From the NCBI RefSeq assembly GCF_050436995.1, contig NC_134749.1, positions 10,620,001-10,684,000 on the forward strand: a stretch of 64,000 bases of DNA, written 5' to 3'. Positions within the stretch are counted from its first letter, which is position 1, and each line of letters starts with the position of its first letter. Made by a program: the position numbers and the translations under genes. Origin of the DNA: Anticarsia gemmatalis (taxonomy: Eukaryota > Arthropoda > Insecta > Lepidoptera > Erebidae). The notes under the pieces were generated by a model. It was not told the DNA's origin. It saw only the letters and a program-made list of their open reading frames with translations, and did not search any database. Positions 12,533 to 25,424 of this stretch are shown piece after piece.

Positions 12533-12682
12533 GGGGCTATCATGTATCTCAGTTGACAGCTATTTTAAAGTCACTAAGCTGTACATTGTATTCTTCCTTA
12601 GATAACAGTGATAAACACGTAAGATCAAAGCAGCAATGTGCTGAATAGTGACACTAGTGGTCAACTGAGATACGTGGGACGC
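12533..12682. mobile_element. MITE family B, copy 1
   Basis: Terminal inverted repeats GCTATCATGTATCTCAGTTG and CAACTGAGATACGTGG frame about 150 bp. The interior block AAAGCAGCAATGTGCTGAATAG is shared with copies at 43046 and 57609. Noncoding, non-autonomous. Confidence 0.75.
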
Positions 12683-13191
12683 ATACTGGACATATCAATG
12701 TGATAATATATGTACAATTGTTCTTTTTTTATATGAACGCTTAGTAATTACCTATGCTAAGCAGCTAAATGGATTTTGATACAATTTGGTGTAAACTATT
12801 TATACAAAACTAAACACGCAGTTAGGGTCTCGAAACTCTACTTGTTAGTTATACATAAATATACACAATCTAACAAGTCACTTAACAAGCTATTATACGT
12901 CACAGACAGTACTATTAAAACATTAAAATCAAGTATCGATCGATTCTCAATAACAATGATATTTTGACCTTTAGATCCCACGCAATAGTCTAGACTACTT
13001 AAGTAAATTTACATAAAGAGTTAAGTAAACAAGTATATTTGCCCAATCATTTACTTTGCCATCTCTAATGGAAAATTGCCTACACCATTAACTACAATAT
13101 AAGAAAATTGCTTAGTATCTTTATACAATTATTGACTAAAATTGCTCTACATCTTGTAATTTTCTTTGAATCCAGTTTAAAGTAAGTTGGT

Positions 13192-13425
13192 GAACATAGT
13201 GTCAAAGTTGTTCAAACCCATATGGCCTTTAAAATGGCTTATCGACTGTTATATTAACTGACAACAACCGGGATCGACTTTTTCGTGCCCTCCAATGCAC
13301 GGAGACGCACAGTTCAAATACCACTATGCGGTCACCCATCTATGGAATGACCGCGCCATCGGTTGCTTTACCTTCAGATTGTTTACTTTACCGGTGAGCA
13401 CTACTGGTTATTGGCGCCAGTTGAG
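13192..13425 (+). repeat. Dispersed repeat family A, copy 2
   Basis: Contains GTGTCAAAGTTGTTCAAAC, TGCACGGAGACGCACAGTTC and ACCACTATGCGGTCACCCAT in family order, ending near ACCGGTGAGC. Diverged but nearly full length. Confidence 0.7.
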
Positions 13426-13778
13426 ATAGCATATTCAGCACTTTTAGGAATAGGTAGAAGTGTCATAATTTTGTTTCCTCTATTGCCTATATTTCTTTGT
13501 TATCTCCCGAGATAAGACATGATGTATTCTTCAATTATTTACAGCTATACGTCGTATATTAACATATAAACAAACATGTTTACTCCGCAACCCTTGTAAA
13601 CATAATCGTTAAGTTGCAAAGTCGCCTTATAATTCAAAGTCTTGTCTCCGAACTTTTAGTTGAGAAAAATGCTTCGAAAGATATTTTTTTGTGAAAAATA
13701 ATAATGTAATAACGACCTGAGTAGACTGTAGCTGATCACTGCGAGATCTTGATTTGATTCCTGGTAAACACAGTGTGC

Positions 13779-13935
13779 AGTAGCGCCATTCTCTACAACC
13801 GGTACTGTCGAGTGTCAAGAGTTTGATATTTAAAATATACTGCCAAAATAGTTCCTACGGAACCCGCTAGGAGCGCTAATTACATTTTCGTGCAATTTTT
13901 TTCGAGAACTAGCCGGTTGTCGGTATTCTTGTTGA
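13779..13935. mobile_element. MITE/foldback family C, half copy
   Basis: Matches the right arm of the palindrome at 50022: GTAGCGCCATTCTCTACAAC, GAGTTTGATATTTAAAATAT, CCTACGGAACCCGCTAGGAG, then CCGGTTGTCGGT. The other arm is absent. Confidence 0.65.
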
Positions 13936-14854
13936 TTTGATTGCATTTTGTTTTCTGTTAGAATTTTCTTAAATGTGACCGGGATGACGTGTCATTACGG
14001 GATACTATAGGAAAACCCTCTATTACACGTAACTAACATATAAAATAAACGAATCTGTCTAAAAACATCATTGTTTACAGTTTCGCGCTTTACAAATGTA
14101 AAGTTACATGTATGCATTTAAGTGAAATGTATATCGACAAGTCAATGACCTCATCTACTGCAAGTGTATCTCGATTAAAGTAATTAATTTAAATAAGAGA
14201 TAGTCTATTCAAGTCAGAAGGTGAAGTTTTCCGTTTAAAATATTAAAACTTTATTGTTTAATCCTCCTTAGTAGGTCAAGTCTAGTTTGAGCTATATTTT
14301 AGCAAGTATTGGATGCCTGTGATGTAGGTGAGAGAGCAGACTTATGTTCAATAGTGTAGCGTGAAAATGTGATGAAATTATATTGAGTGCCCTTTAATTA
14401 CAGGTTTAGAAAAGTACGGATTGCTAGTTGTTTTTATTCGTCTCTTTCTGTTTGCAGGGGAAGAAGACGATTTTTTTTAGGTTATAGGCTATATCATGGG
14501 GAAAGGCACAGCGTACTTATTCGTTAGACCGTATGAATAAGCTAGTAGAAAACCTGGCTCTGGACCGTGTATGACTTTTTCTGATTTATTAAACTTTTAT
14601 TGAGTGCAATAGTTTTAAGTTGGAGTTTTAAACAAGCATCGTCGCACTTTCTTAATGCAGTTAAGTGTTGCAAACAGGTTCTAGTTTTAAAAGTAAAGAA
14701 AAACATCGGGAAAACAGGTAGTGTCTAACTTTTAAGTCTCCGCAATCAGTCGCTGTTGCACTTATTGATCTAACTTGGTATTGTTGTTTATTGTCAAAGA
14801 CTTTAAACAGTTCGAAGGTGAATTTCTAAGACAACTTTCAATTTACGTTTTTAC

Positions 14855-14925
14855 GTGTGCTTTGTGTCCATTGTTTCTATGTTTGTATAGAATCCTGCAA
14901 AAGTTTAATTCTTAGTGCCGATGTA
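14855..14925 (+). mobile_element. SINE 3' fragment
   Basis: GTGCTTTGTGTCCATTGTTT, then TATGTTTGTA and CAATTCTTAGTGC-like sequence match the 3' part of the SINE at 52546 (52667-52735). The tRNA head is missing. Confidence 0.6.
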
Positions 14926-15662
14926 TAATATTGCATCGTGGGAAACTAAAAATAAATTTTACAGTTAACAATACTTATAGACTGGACCTATTAACACTAA
15001 TGTGTAGAGTGTATACTACAAATGTAAGCTAATGTAAGTAGGAATCTAACTAACAATAAGCTTAGAAAGATATTTGTTACACAAATATTTGTTCCTGCAC
15101 TGGAATTGGATCTATGTGCGAACAGCTGGATCACAGCGCTGACATCTTTACTATTGTCGGCTTGACTTAAAAACTGTGGTCTTAATTGACTGCAACCAGG
15201 TCGGTCTTTGGTCTTCGCAGCTCATAGATACTAAACTATATCTTTACAGAACATACATAATAGGTAGTAAGTACATAGGAGTTTTTAGTAACTGCCCGTT
15301 TGAGCAGTTACTTAAAACTACTATGAAAGTAACAATCCAGTAAGCTTTGTCAATTAAAATGGTCCGATCTCTCCTAGGTTTTTCTTTCGCACTTTGAAAT
15401 TGCTTTTTTAATTTTATCAGTTGAAAGTTTCAGTTCAACACCTTTTAGTTTCAACTGAATAGCGTTTAAATTGAAACAAACTAGGCAGAACTAGTCTGCG
15501 TTTTAGTTCTATTTAGTTTAGTAGTTAATTAGTTTAAAAAACATTGTTTAGTAAGAATATTGCAGCAACAATCTGCAGGGAATTTACAATGAGAAGTAGC
15601 TTGTTTTGTTATGAGAATAAAAAATAGAATAGAGTCTCTTCTAATAGTATAGAATTATACTT

Positions 15663-15905
15663 CTTATCGTATGGTGTGTGGTCAAACTAGTGTCAAAGTT
15701 GTTCAAGTTGCCCAAAGGCCTTTGACATGTTATCTTAATCGACAATAATCGAGTCCAACTTTTGACGTTCCCTCCGAAGCGCGGAGACGCTCAGTTTAAA
15801 TACAACTAAACGGTCACCCATCTATGGAATATCCGCGAAGGTTTGCCTAACCTACAATCGTTTACTGACTGGTGAACGCAACTGACTATGGGCGCCTCAT
15901 CAAAC
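15663..15905 (+). repeat. Dispersed repeat family A, copy 3
   Basis: Head TCGTATGGTGTGTGGTCAA at about 15667, then CCTCCGAAGCGCGGAGACGC and ACGGTCACCCATCTATGGAA, ending GACTATGGGCGCC. One of the most complete copies. Confidence 0.72.
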
Positions 15906-16696
15906 ACATGTTCATCAAAATCGTTAGCTTAATTTTCAATCTACCCTCATATTAATAAGTTATAATGGATTCATCGCGAAGTATAATAACAGAGTAAACA
16001 CGGTTCATAGTTACGACTTCATACGCATAGTTTTACGAGCTGGTAATTGAGGGTAAACCAATTAATTTCACTAACTTTCAGCTGTTCTACCAGAATGTAG
16101 ACTTTTGGGAATAGGTGTGTGTATTTTTATTGTAATTTGGTAAGGTGTGTCCTATTACAACTAATGGTATGCTTGTTTATACTATCTCTGTGTACAGAAG
16201 GAACGTAATATTATAAGTCAATCATAACTATGAAGTCTAACGTTTGATTTCCGGTCAGGAGATATTAAAGTATTTTTGTCAATATGTCTCGTCTTAGTCA
16301 TTATCATCACCATTCACTAACTGTAAATGTTCACATTACTCGCTACTGTTGTACCCACAGTCACTGCTGTTTGTAGACTACTGTTTATCTATGACATTTG
16401 TTTTGGTACGATGAAATTTCTAATAAGATAAAGCTTTCTCGTTGTATTTTTAACAAACATTTAGTGTGACCACTAAATGTTTACCACTTAAACTTTAATG
16501 AAAACAGAATAATTAAAAGGAACAAGTAATTTGTTATTGCACTTATACTTGATATAGCGTACATTACCCACATTACAGCACATTGATGCAGCTCGTTGAA
16601 TTGCCAGTAGTTTTATGATAGGCGTTGAAATATATTTTTTTTATGTTTTATTATTATTGTATAAGTAACTGGTGAATAAACTACCATTTTATGTAA

Positions 16697-16862
16697 TGTG
16701 AAGTCACTATATAAATTTATAGCAATCATAGTTGCTATTGGTGTTCTTTGGTCTTTGCCTATCTCTATGGAAATAAAGCGTGATTTTAAGAATGTAACTG
16801 TAGCTAGGGCGTTGTTTGGTCTCTGTATACCCCTATCGCAAGAAGGCGTGATTTTATATATG
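16697..16862 (+). repeat. Two diverged tandem repeat modules
   Basis: Two similar modules: ATTGGTGTTCTTTGGTCTTT...AAAGCGTGATTTTA (about 16737-16785) and GGGCGTTGTTTGGTCTCTG...AAGGCGTGATTTTATA (about 16806-16858). The short frames on both strands here are by-products of the repeat. Confidence 0.5.
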
Positions 16863-18114
16863 AACACTGTTCACGTATCCGCAATAAGATAAAAACCAAA
16901 CACTAGAAAAGTAGAAACCAATACTTATACGACAAACTCGCGAACGTTTGATGAAAAAACTTTTCGGATGTTTTTGATTAGTTGTAGGCAAAAGTTTGAT
17001 TGTAACTAACTTGTAACGTGTATTAAAAGTTAAAGGTTATTGGGACTCGTAGGATTATTGGACTGAAGGACTGTTGACCGACGACCGTCCGAAGCTGGGT
17101 TTAATCTTGTTTGAATTTATACTTTTTATTTATTCTAGTTAAGTGTTTTGGGTACTTGTATAAACGGTTCGATACGTATAGATTTGTAGCAATATAATGC
17201 TTTGATTACTAAGTGAGGTAGTGTTTGGTATAACGTTTCTTTTGTAAAAAATAAGTTTAACTCTGTACTATATTAGTAGCAAAAAGAGAGAAGGGTTTTA
17301 CAACAACGTATGATGTATGCATCATAGCATGATTGACTAGTCTAATCTGTTTTTTATATATTCGCAAATAGGTATAGCTTAAATCAAATATACAAAAATG
17401 GTTACATTTTATAACGCTTTCATGAATGTAACAGAATGAATATGGCTAAAATAGTGACATCCAAAATCTTATCAGTAGGCTTTGCGTCAAAGTGTAAGAA
17501 ATATCTAAAAATTCTCACAAACCTTTGCATTTATAATTTCAGTGAGATAGCAGTATTGGCGAAGCGAATATTTCCTGCCTTCAAATAAAATTGTTTGCTA
17601 TATCGTACAATAAAACATTATACATAATGTACCCATTTAATATAACACCAAAGGGACGAATAGCCTCGCATTAAAGCAATTAAGCCGTAAACCCTTTTAG
17701 CAATATTTACTTGAACTTTTCATAGTTTTTAGGTCAAAGTTTGTTAAACAGACTTATGATACGGGTTCGCTCTTAAGACCGTAAATTCCGAACATAGGAA
17801 TGGTCTCTTTGATTCTGTATAATCTCTATATTTTAACGAAAATATGTTAAGCATTTTCTTTGATATTCTCTGATATAAAAACTAATGGGATGGAAATTAG
17901 TAGTATTAGGAGTTACTTGAACATGAAGCTTAAGATTGAATACATCTGCTTTTCTTATTTTATCATAATGCTAATTAATGTTATAAGTATGTTTTTGTCC
18001 GTTCTCTTTCTAACATAAATATTAAATGACATAGCTTAAACGTAGTTTTCAATCAGTATAACGTTACGTTACGATGAACACGACCTACTTTTTACGAGTC
18101 TTCTACGGCGACTT

Positions 18115-18235
18115 TTTAGCTCAAATACCAGTTTGCAGGTAAACCATCCATAGAGAGTCCGCGCTAAGGTTGCTAAAACTACAGATGGGTAACCGACAAG
18201 TCAGCACCTTGAACGTCAAGTAAGCGCCGTTGTTT
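18115..18235 (+). repeat. Dispersed repeat family A, partial copy 4
   Basis: Only the 3' half is recognisable: AAATACCAGTTTG, ACCATCCATAGAGAGTCCGC, then an ACAGATGGGTAACCGAC block. Heavily diverged. Confidence 0.5.
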
Positions 18236-18309
18236 GTTGACGTCTCAAAAAACTGAAATATTACAACATAAATATAAATATTCTTTAAATTGTTTGCGTG
18301 TAAACAAAG

Positions 18310-18450
18310 CCGATGTAAATGGTGTTAAGTGTGGGGTTTGTAAATATTCATGGCGGGTCGCGGCTCCGTGCCAAGCCGACGTTGTCGCCTGCGGTGAGAT
18401 TCATTACGTACTTTATTGTACGCTTGATTGAGATGTAGTGGCGGGAGACC
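18310..18450 (+). other. GC-rich island, possible 5' exon
   Basis: GC-rich patch with ATGGCGGGTCGCGGCTCC at 18349, in fair context (TTCATGG), and a donor-like GCG|GTGAGA 45 bases later. No matching downstream exon or promoter is recognised, so this is only a candidate first exon or CpG patch. Confidence 0.15.
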
Positions 18451-19367
18451 GACTTGGAATGCTATGGTTGATGTATTTGATAGCGTCGTGGTGATTATTA
18501 TAGTGTTGAGTTTATGAAACAGCAATAGCTAGTTTTAAAGCTATATGTTAGTAGTTCGTTGTAATCGTGTTTGTAAAAGTGGTAATCGGTGTTGTACTCA
18601 AAGTAAATATGACTAATACGGCTATTAAAATAACGCTAATGAAGAGCAATGAAAGGGCCCTATATCTAGTCGTAAGGTCAATCTCTTGCTAACTGAATAA
18701 AGTCGTAAAAGACGACTTACTTGATTATCAAGTAGTTTTACACTTTAACGTTTGTGTTACTATTCAAGGAAAGAAAGAAACCACCATACTCATGAACCAT
18801 CAATCTTTCACAACAATCAACATCCAATATTTTTGTGAATAAAGCACATTTCTTTACAAACATTTCGATCAAACGTAAGCATAAATCATCAACATACACT
18901 TGCCACCGAACAATTTCTTCCAAAATCAATACGAAACAAAAGAACAAAGAAACTTGCTTTTATTGTTACTCGTAAAAGAACTCGAGGAATAAAAGAATAA
19001 AAGTAAAAGACTTTTAAAACTTTTAGTAAGGCAACTGGTGGGGCACTGGCTGGATGTGACATGGTTTTATAAAGCCAAAGGTATGAAGGTTTAACATGAA
19101 ATTGTACTCAGTTTTTGTTGAATATATTGCCTTAAAATTATGTAGGTCGTATACCTGTGCGGAGACAAATGTCAGGATTTTGAATAAAACCACGTTTTAA
19201 GATATAATTTATGTACCTACTGTTGGATACGTCTGTAAGTCTACCATTCGAATGAACAATCTGCTTTATGAAAGACATGTATTTTGATTACATAACTTTG
19301 TAAACCTAAAAAAAAATAAAAAATAAATCTTAGCATACTAACCAAAGTCCATGGGTGTCTTTACTAA

Positions 19368-19731
19368 GTGCTTGTTCACGTTGGAACTCGCGGGCGCGGT
19401 GGCGGTCGCGAGCGCGGGGACGTGGCGATTTGTGTTCACGTTGGCCGCCAGGCGGGCGTTTGGTTCAAACTGGCTCAAACTGGTTAATCTTACTTGACAT
19501 CGCGAGTGAATCGCGCCCGCCACCGCTAGTTCGACGTGAACACACACGAACATCTTCACTTGTTTGATATTGGCGCGAGTGCGCCACGCGGGCCGCGCGC
19601 GACGCCGCTAGCTCGCCCGCGACTTAGACCGCGCGAACGGTTTGTACGTGAACACTTCGGTACATCGCCATATGTTTGATATTTCGCGACCGCGCCCGCC
19701 ACCGCGCCCGCGAGTCAACGTGAATGAGCAC
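19368..19731. mobile_element. GC-rich TIR element with TAA target duplication
   Basis: GTGCTTGTTCACGTTG at the left and CAACGTGAATGAGCAC at the right are inverted repeats, extended inward by CG-rich arms (CTCGCGGGCGCGGTGGCG and CGCCACCGCGCCCGCGAG). TAA flanks both ends (19365-19367 and 19732-19734). The 364-bp element is very CpG-rich in an AT-rich setting and holds repeated CGCGCCCGCCACCGC blocks. Known: TAA/TTA duplications are typical of PIF/Harbinger elements, so a non-autonomous member is possible. The short frames inside are consequences of GC content. Confidence 0.8.
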
Positions 19732-19734
19732 TAA

Positions 19735-21584
19735 CTTACTCAGGGCGACTACTATTACTCAATGAAAACAAGACTTCGCATAAAATTTCGCTTGAATTCT
19801 ACCATTATTTCATTCAATTACAAGGTTCTATTTTAAATAAAATTTTTATTTCATAAATCTACTATAATTTGCGAAGATATAAAACCCAAAAAATTATTAA
19901 GACACGTGATACTTATCGCACCTCGAAATAGTTACGAGTCTTTGGAAAAAGTAAACGGACACAACAGATGTGGAATTAAAGTAAAACGTTGTGAGCAGAC
20001 AACTACCGTAACATTTTAATAGGGCTCCAAAAACTTCATCCCGTTGTGAAAAATCCAGTTAAAACTCCACCAACGCAACGATAATCCGGAAAAACACTCA
20101 GCACGGCGCCGCGGTGCAGCCAACAAAATGAAATCCCTTCCCTAACAGTTTGATTTCAAAGAGTAGATGCGAAGTGGTAGCCAAATAATCCGATTTCGTT
20201 TTCACACGTTACATGTAGTAACGGAAAACTGTTATCACACATGAGTTGGAACTATTATTTGTGTATGACGGGTTTTTGTATCTGGTTACAACACAAAATA
20301 CACTTTGTTTTGACATATATCTGGATATCGTGAGCAGCTAACTGCCTACGCATAAATTTTCTGAGAAATTATAGGAGACGCATAAGTAAAGGAATTGGTA
20401 TTTTGCTAGACAACACCTATACTTATTTTGGCGTGTTATTCAAAAGCTTATCCATATAATTATGTATTGTCTTATAACAAAATGCATTCAGTGCCTATTA
20501 CGATCAATATTTAGGTAAAAAGTAACTGTGATACAATATTATAATTGCTTTCCATTCATTTTTCATTATAGTAAGTATTGATGATATATGATAGATTTTA
20601 TCGATACAGACTATGCATAACATGCGATTATTGGTATCAATAATCTTGTATGGCGTGTATGTATAATATCACCTCTCAGACCGCTTTAGAAAATGTTACA
20701 AAAGTGCTTCTAAATCACATCGTACTCGTAAAGGTGCAAACTTTTTTCTCATAGTAAACACATTAGAACATAAAAGTAGTATTTGTGTAGTTACAGACGG
20801 CTATCATTCTCGCGTTAATAGCCTCTCGCGTTAAGCCTGTACTTCTGCCAGGGTTCGAGAAGCTGTACGAAGCTGTTATGAAACTACGCTTGCTTTAAAA
20901 TTAAGTTAAATAAGGTTTGATTAAAGCTTGGCGGGTTATAAAGAGCGTTGGAAAAGTGACAAACTAAATTAAAAAAAGTAGACTGGTGACTTGTAATTAG
21001 TTCGGGCTGCTGTTAAAGTTGTATTTTGCAACGAAACAGCTCATAAATGAATTGGTAACAAACGATATTTTTATTCTGTCTTTGATCGTTGTCTTATGGC
21101 GAAATACTATAAAGGTCTAATGTTAGAAAAGCCTTCACGATGTTCTGTTTTAGCTGGCTTTGTTTGTCTCGGGATTTTTTTCTAGTTAGCCTCTTGAGTT
21201 GATATAGAAAGAATAACAAGAACGGGTAGAATTAATAAAATACTGTTTTCGCATAAATTGTATAGAAAAATAAAACCAATTATTCAGTTCTAAGGTTATT
21301 CATAGTTTAATATATTTTCTCGTTATGGTTGTAAACTAGTAATCTAATTGTTTACCGTTCGTGTCATGTTACATTAGTATTAAACATCGCTAACACGCCA
21401 CAAAACTATGTCAGCCGTGCAGTAAACAGCGTGTTTGTGTTAATATTCAATAACTATTCACAATAATTGACACTGACAATGTAACGACTGTTATAAAATA
21501 ACTTTGACAGCCTGTAGGTAGGGAGTAAGCTTTAACAGACTAGTGTTAGAACAACAGCAGTAGCACCCGTAGCCAGGCCCGTGA
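19735..21584. other. No recognisable feature
   Basis: AT-rich; only a short GC patch (CGGCGCCGCGG near 20104) stands out. No plausible exon seen. Confidence 0.5.
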
Positions 21585-21832
21585 GGCGCCCGTAGCCGGT
21601 TGCGCTCACTGGTCGGTAAACGATCTGTGGGTTAAGCAAACCTTGGCGCCGTCATTCCATAGATGGGTGACCGCATAGTGGTATTTGTACAAGGCGTCTC
21701 CGTACTTCGGAGGGCACGTAAAATGTCGGTCCCGGTTGTTGTCAATTAAGATAACAGTCATTAAGCATGTCAAAGGACTTCGGGCGGCTTGAACAACTTT
21801 GACACTAGGTTGACCACTAGCCAGAAGCATCA
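21585..21832 (-). repeat. Dispersed repeat family A, copy 5, minus strand
   Basis: The reverse complement has all family blocks in order (GTGTCAAAGTTGTTCAAGCC, CTCCGAAGTACGGAGACGCC, ACTATGCGGTCACCCATCTA). The short minus-strand frame here is a product of the repeat and not a gene. Confidence 0.75.
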
Positions 21833-22334
21833 GATTTGTTCTTGAAATATTGCTTATTTAAGCCCCAGTGTATTTAGACATGATCTTGTTTGTTTTTTAT
21901 TTCAAACTAAGCTGTAGAGGACGCTTGTATTTTAAATGTACAGTGATAACAAATTGACCAACGAGCCATGCGGAGCCGTTGGATTTGCTATCCTATTATT
22001 CTGCAAGTATGGACATCAGTAATAATAAGTGTTTCATGATCCTCTAAATAAACTAAGATATGATTAGTCAAGACACAGTTTTTTTAGTCTGTTTATGAAC
22101 CAAAGAAAGATATTTTAGCTTTCATTGGTATTTTGTACCTACACAAAAAAAAGCGTTAGCCTGAACAAAAACGTACTCTACATTCTCCTGCCAATAGAAT
22201 CATCAGATGCAAAAACAAACTTCACCGTTAATCAGTTCGTCTCATAAATTCTGCGAATATTCAAGAAAACTTCCTTTCCTTCGCGTGGTGGATCTCATTT
22301 ATTTGGTATGCGGTTAATACCTGTCGTTTTAATC

Positions 22335-22385
22335 CGAGTGACGGTAGCACGCGATGTCGCGCGCGCAACTGCGCAGGCGTCGTCT
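22335..22385. other. Short CpG-rich patch
   Basis: ACGCGATGTCGCGCGCGCAA followed by CTGCGCAGGCGTCGTC stands out from AT-rich surroundings and resembles NRF1-type promoter sequence. No gene follows that I can name. Confidence 0.25.
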
Positions 22386-23200
22386 CATTACCCGACTATA
22401 TTTTTATATGATTTCTTCACGCGTTATTTCATATGAAAAGAGAGCCTAAAGAAGTATGTGCACTGTGGTCTGTTAAAGTAATACTTAGATGCACAACGGG
22501 TCTTATCTTGCATGATGAAAATTTTAAAGGTAACGATACTTTTCTTGATGTTTCGACAGTTTTGCATTGGTCTTGGACGCGAGCAGTCATACATAATTCG
22601 AACTACCTGTGTTCTTTGATAGTTTAAAAAGTTAGTTAAGAATTTACTATACATTCCTGTGAAAGTAGCCAAAAAATTACGATTGCGACATAATAGTGTT
22701 CTTCTTACTATATTAACAGTAAGTTTTGAAAACTTCGTGATATTTCACCCTTCTGTTGTATGGACCTCGTCTCATAGGTAAGAAGAAGATAATGTTATTG
22801 GGACTTGGCCGCGATGCAAAGTTTCAAATCAATATGATGACGAGAGATACTTCTAATTTAACTCGCAAAGCTTGCCCCAAACAAACTAACATACACTGTA
22901 AGTCTAATAAAACTAAAAACGAAATTCTGTTGGTTGAAATGCTATTATTGACATATTTTTAAAACGCATAATGTTCCGTGGTAAACACACGCTTCTTAAG
23001 ATGTTCATCAAACAAACAATAAGATAAACGATGTCCACGTAATGACGGAAGCACGAGTTTCACAGATCTATGCCAGCTGATACGTTTATATGCGTTAAGT
23101 GCATTGCGCTTTAATTAAGCGACTATTTGTGAAGACATTACGGAACAGAGAATGTGAGGAATGTAGTACATATATTATTTAAATACCTTTTTTTTTCTTT

Positions 23201-23255
23201 TATCGTATGGTTTGTGGTCAACTTAGTGTCAAACCGCCCAAAGACTCCGGGCTAT
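23201..23255 (+). repeat. Dispersed repeat family A, head fragment
   Basis: TCGTATGGTTTGTGGTCAAC followed by TTAGTGTCAAACCGCCCAAAG matches the 5' end of family A; the remainder is absent. Confidence 0.55.
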
Positions 23256-24239
23256 CACTGAAATATTATTAACAGAAATAATTAAGTATACTTGAAGCAT
23301 GCAGAAGCCAGAGAGAATCTCGGAATGAGACGGGGTATAATTTAATATGAGTTTTTTTATAATATTATGTATATCTCTCCGACTGATTTCGGCTCTGATT
23401 ATAAGTAATCTTTGTGATATGCCAGTCTGTGCTTAATACACCTATCTTATTTATATTATTTAAACTTAGTATACAACACTATAAAGGCGGACTTAATGCT
23501 AGGGGCATTTTCTGCCAGTCTATCTACTCGTACCTACCTATCTTCTATATTCAAATAGAAAAAATATGCTCAATAGTAATACAAAGCTATATGTATACGT
23601 AATATGTATGTACCCGCAATGAGCTCTACCAAAATTTGAATACCGTGAACTAAGTACGTTCAAAAACATGTTAATGTATCCTTTGTAAAGTGAAAACAGG
23701 TTAACTGTTATATCTTCACATTGTTATCATAGCTCGTTTTACTTAATATTATTAGCACATGTTATAGCGTGTTCGTGTATTATCTTGAACAGATTGTTTC
23801 AAACAGTTGTTATTGATGTTGGTGTTTGTCTTGAGATGGCTGTTATAGGTTGTTATATGAATGGATAAGCGACCCTTTGGATGCAAATGGCTTGTTAATA
23901 TAGTTTTGTTACTTTATACTATGTAAAGACTAAGTTAGATAGTTAAATAACAGTTTTTTTTGTAATAAACGGGCTCTCGCCTCCGGCTCTATACGCGAAC
24001 GATATCAGAAAAATGCAGTCTCGCTTGATATTTATCTTGGTTCATACAGATTTTTTCGGATATTATAGACAACTTTTGGAAACTAACTAACTCGAGAATC
24101 GATGTTAATTTTCATATGACACTAACTACGACCCTGTCCAAAGTTACTGCCAGTGTGAGTGACAGATATAAATAGTTCCCATATCTATATTAATAGAAAT
24201 ACATATTAATAACATTCTAACCCAATTTGAAATTGCTTT

Positions 24240-24560
24240 CCAGATCTGGGGGCACGGAAGTGCCCCCGCAAGTCGAGCAAAAAAAAAGCGGCACGGCCGT
24301 AACATCCTTTTCTCGAAGCAATTCGGGCTATTTTTGACACCCCTATAATTTCGTTGTGGATAAAACAAGAAGCCTGGATTTTCAGCAACTAATTAGTCAT
24401 TGTATAAACACGGTATATTTAAAATTTCAGTCAATTTGAACCAGTAGTTTAGGAATGACAACTTGTTAAAATTTTGAATTTTGTCACTCACTGATTCACT
24501 GACTCACTGACTCACCGATCATCAAAAGTCTAAGGTACTTCTAGCAGACTTAGAAGCTTA
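24240..24560 (+). repeat. Probable old repeat with (CACTGACT)n tract
   Basis: Contains GCACGGAAGTGCCCCC (a small inverted repeat), CAGTCAATTTGAACCAGTAG, and CACTGACTCACTGACTCACC at about 24488-24520. The style is that of an arthropod interspersed repeat, but no second copy is in the window. Ends uncertain. Confidence 0.4.
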
Positions 24561-24917
24561 AAATTTAGAATACAAATAGGGTTTAGTGTCTTAATCATGG
24601 GAAAAATTTAATATTTTCTAATTTCGGTCCAGTTTTCTAAATACACCAACTGCAACAATAACTTTGTAATCCCATATAAATGTATAAGATTACAAGGTTA
24701 CATTTGCAGTTAATGAATTATTATTACAGTAGAAAATAAATAGGTGTAAATAGGTACCTACTATATGAGACATAACGGGGGAGGGGGTATAGGGTGGATA
24801 AGTGTGTTGAGCCCATGAAACTGAACAACATTCCCATAGGAAAATATGTTGAATTATGAAAAAAAAACGTCTTTCCATACAAATTGGACTTATGTTCGCT
24901 CTACAAAAAGAAGTGAG

Positions 24918-25389
24918 ATGCCATCAAAAACATTCTGTAAAAACCTCAAGTCTCGCCGTAAAAAGTTGTGAGATCGATATAATACCAAGTCGATTAATCT
25001 ATTTAGTCTCTACTTAAAGGACCTTCTGTCTTAAGTTATTACGTATGTTATTATCATGCCAATTTAAAAAAAAATACCTTTAAAACAATTAGATCGACTT
25101 GGTCATCGCAAGAAAACACAAATTCGCCATTAACATTTCAGGAGCATTAACTTCTCGTCGTGCTGTGTAGTGTGATACATACTAATAATTAAATCATGCG
25201 ATGGCCAGGTCGGTCTATTTGTTTTAAAGGTATTTTTTTTTAAATTAGCATGATAATAACATACGTAATAACTTAAGACAGAAGGTCCTTTAAGTAGAGA
25301 CTAAATAGATTAATCGACTTGGTATTATATCGATCTCACAACTTTTTACGGCGAGACTTGAGGTTTTTACAGAATGTTTTTGATGGCAT
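24918..25389. mobile_element. Foldback element with 193-bp inverted arms, copy 1
   Basis: The left arm 24918-25110 and right arm 25197-25389 are inverted copies. I count about five differences over 193 bp, all in the inner quarter; the outer 145 or so bases are identical. The 86-bp loop (25111-25196) has no open frame. Ends begin ATGCCATCAAAAACATTC. No clear target duplication is visible. It codes for nothing and must depend on a transposase elsewhere. A second copy starts at 63784 in the opposite orientation. The class is unknown; long-TIR MITE or foldback is a description, not a family name. Confidence 0.85.
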
Positions 25390-25424
25390 AATTTCTACAT
25401 CAAATACCAAAGAAATAGTCTCAA

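Noticed and set aside
19338..19567. Opposing open frames of 70-73 codons at 19338-19567
   Set aside because: They fall in the GC-rich TIR element, where stops are rare on both strands. No protein signature.
21606..21830. Minus-strand frame of 74 codons
   Set aside because: It is the reading of family A repeat; the other copies break the frame, so it is not a gene.
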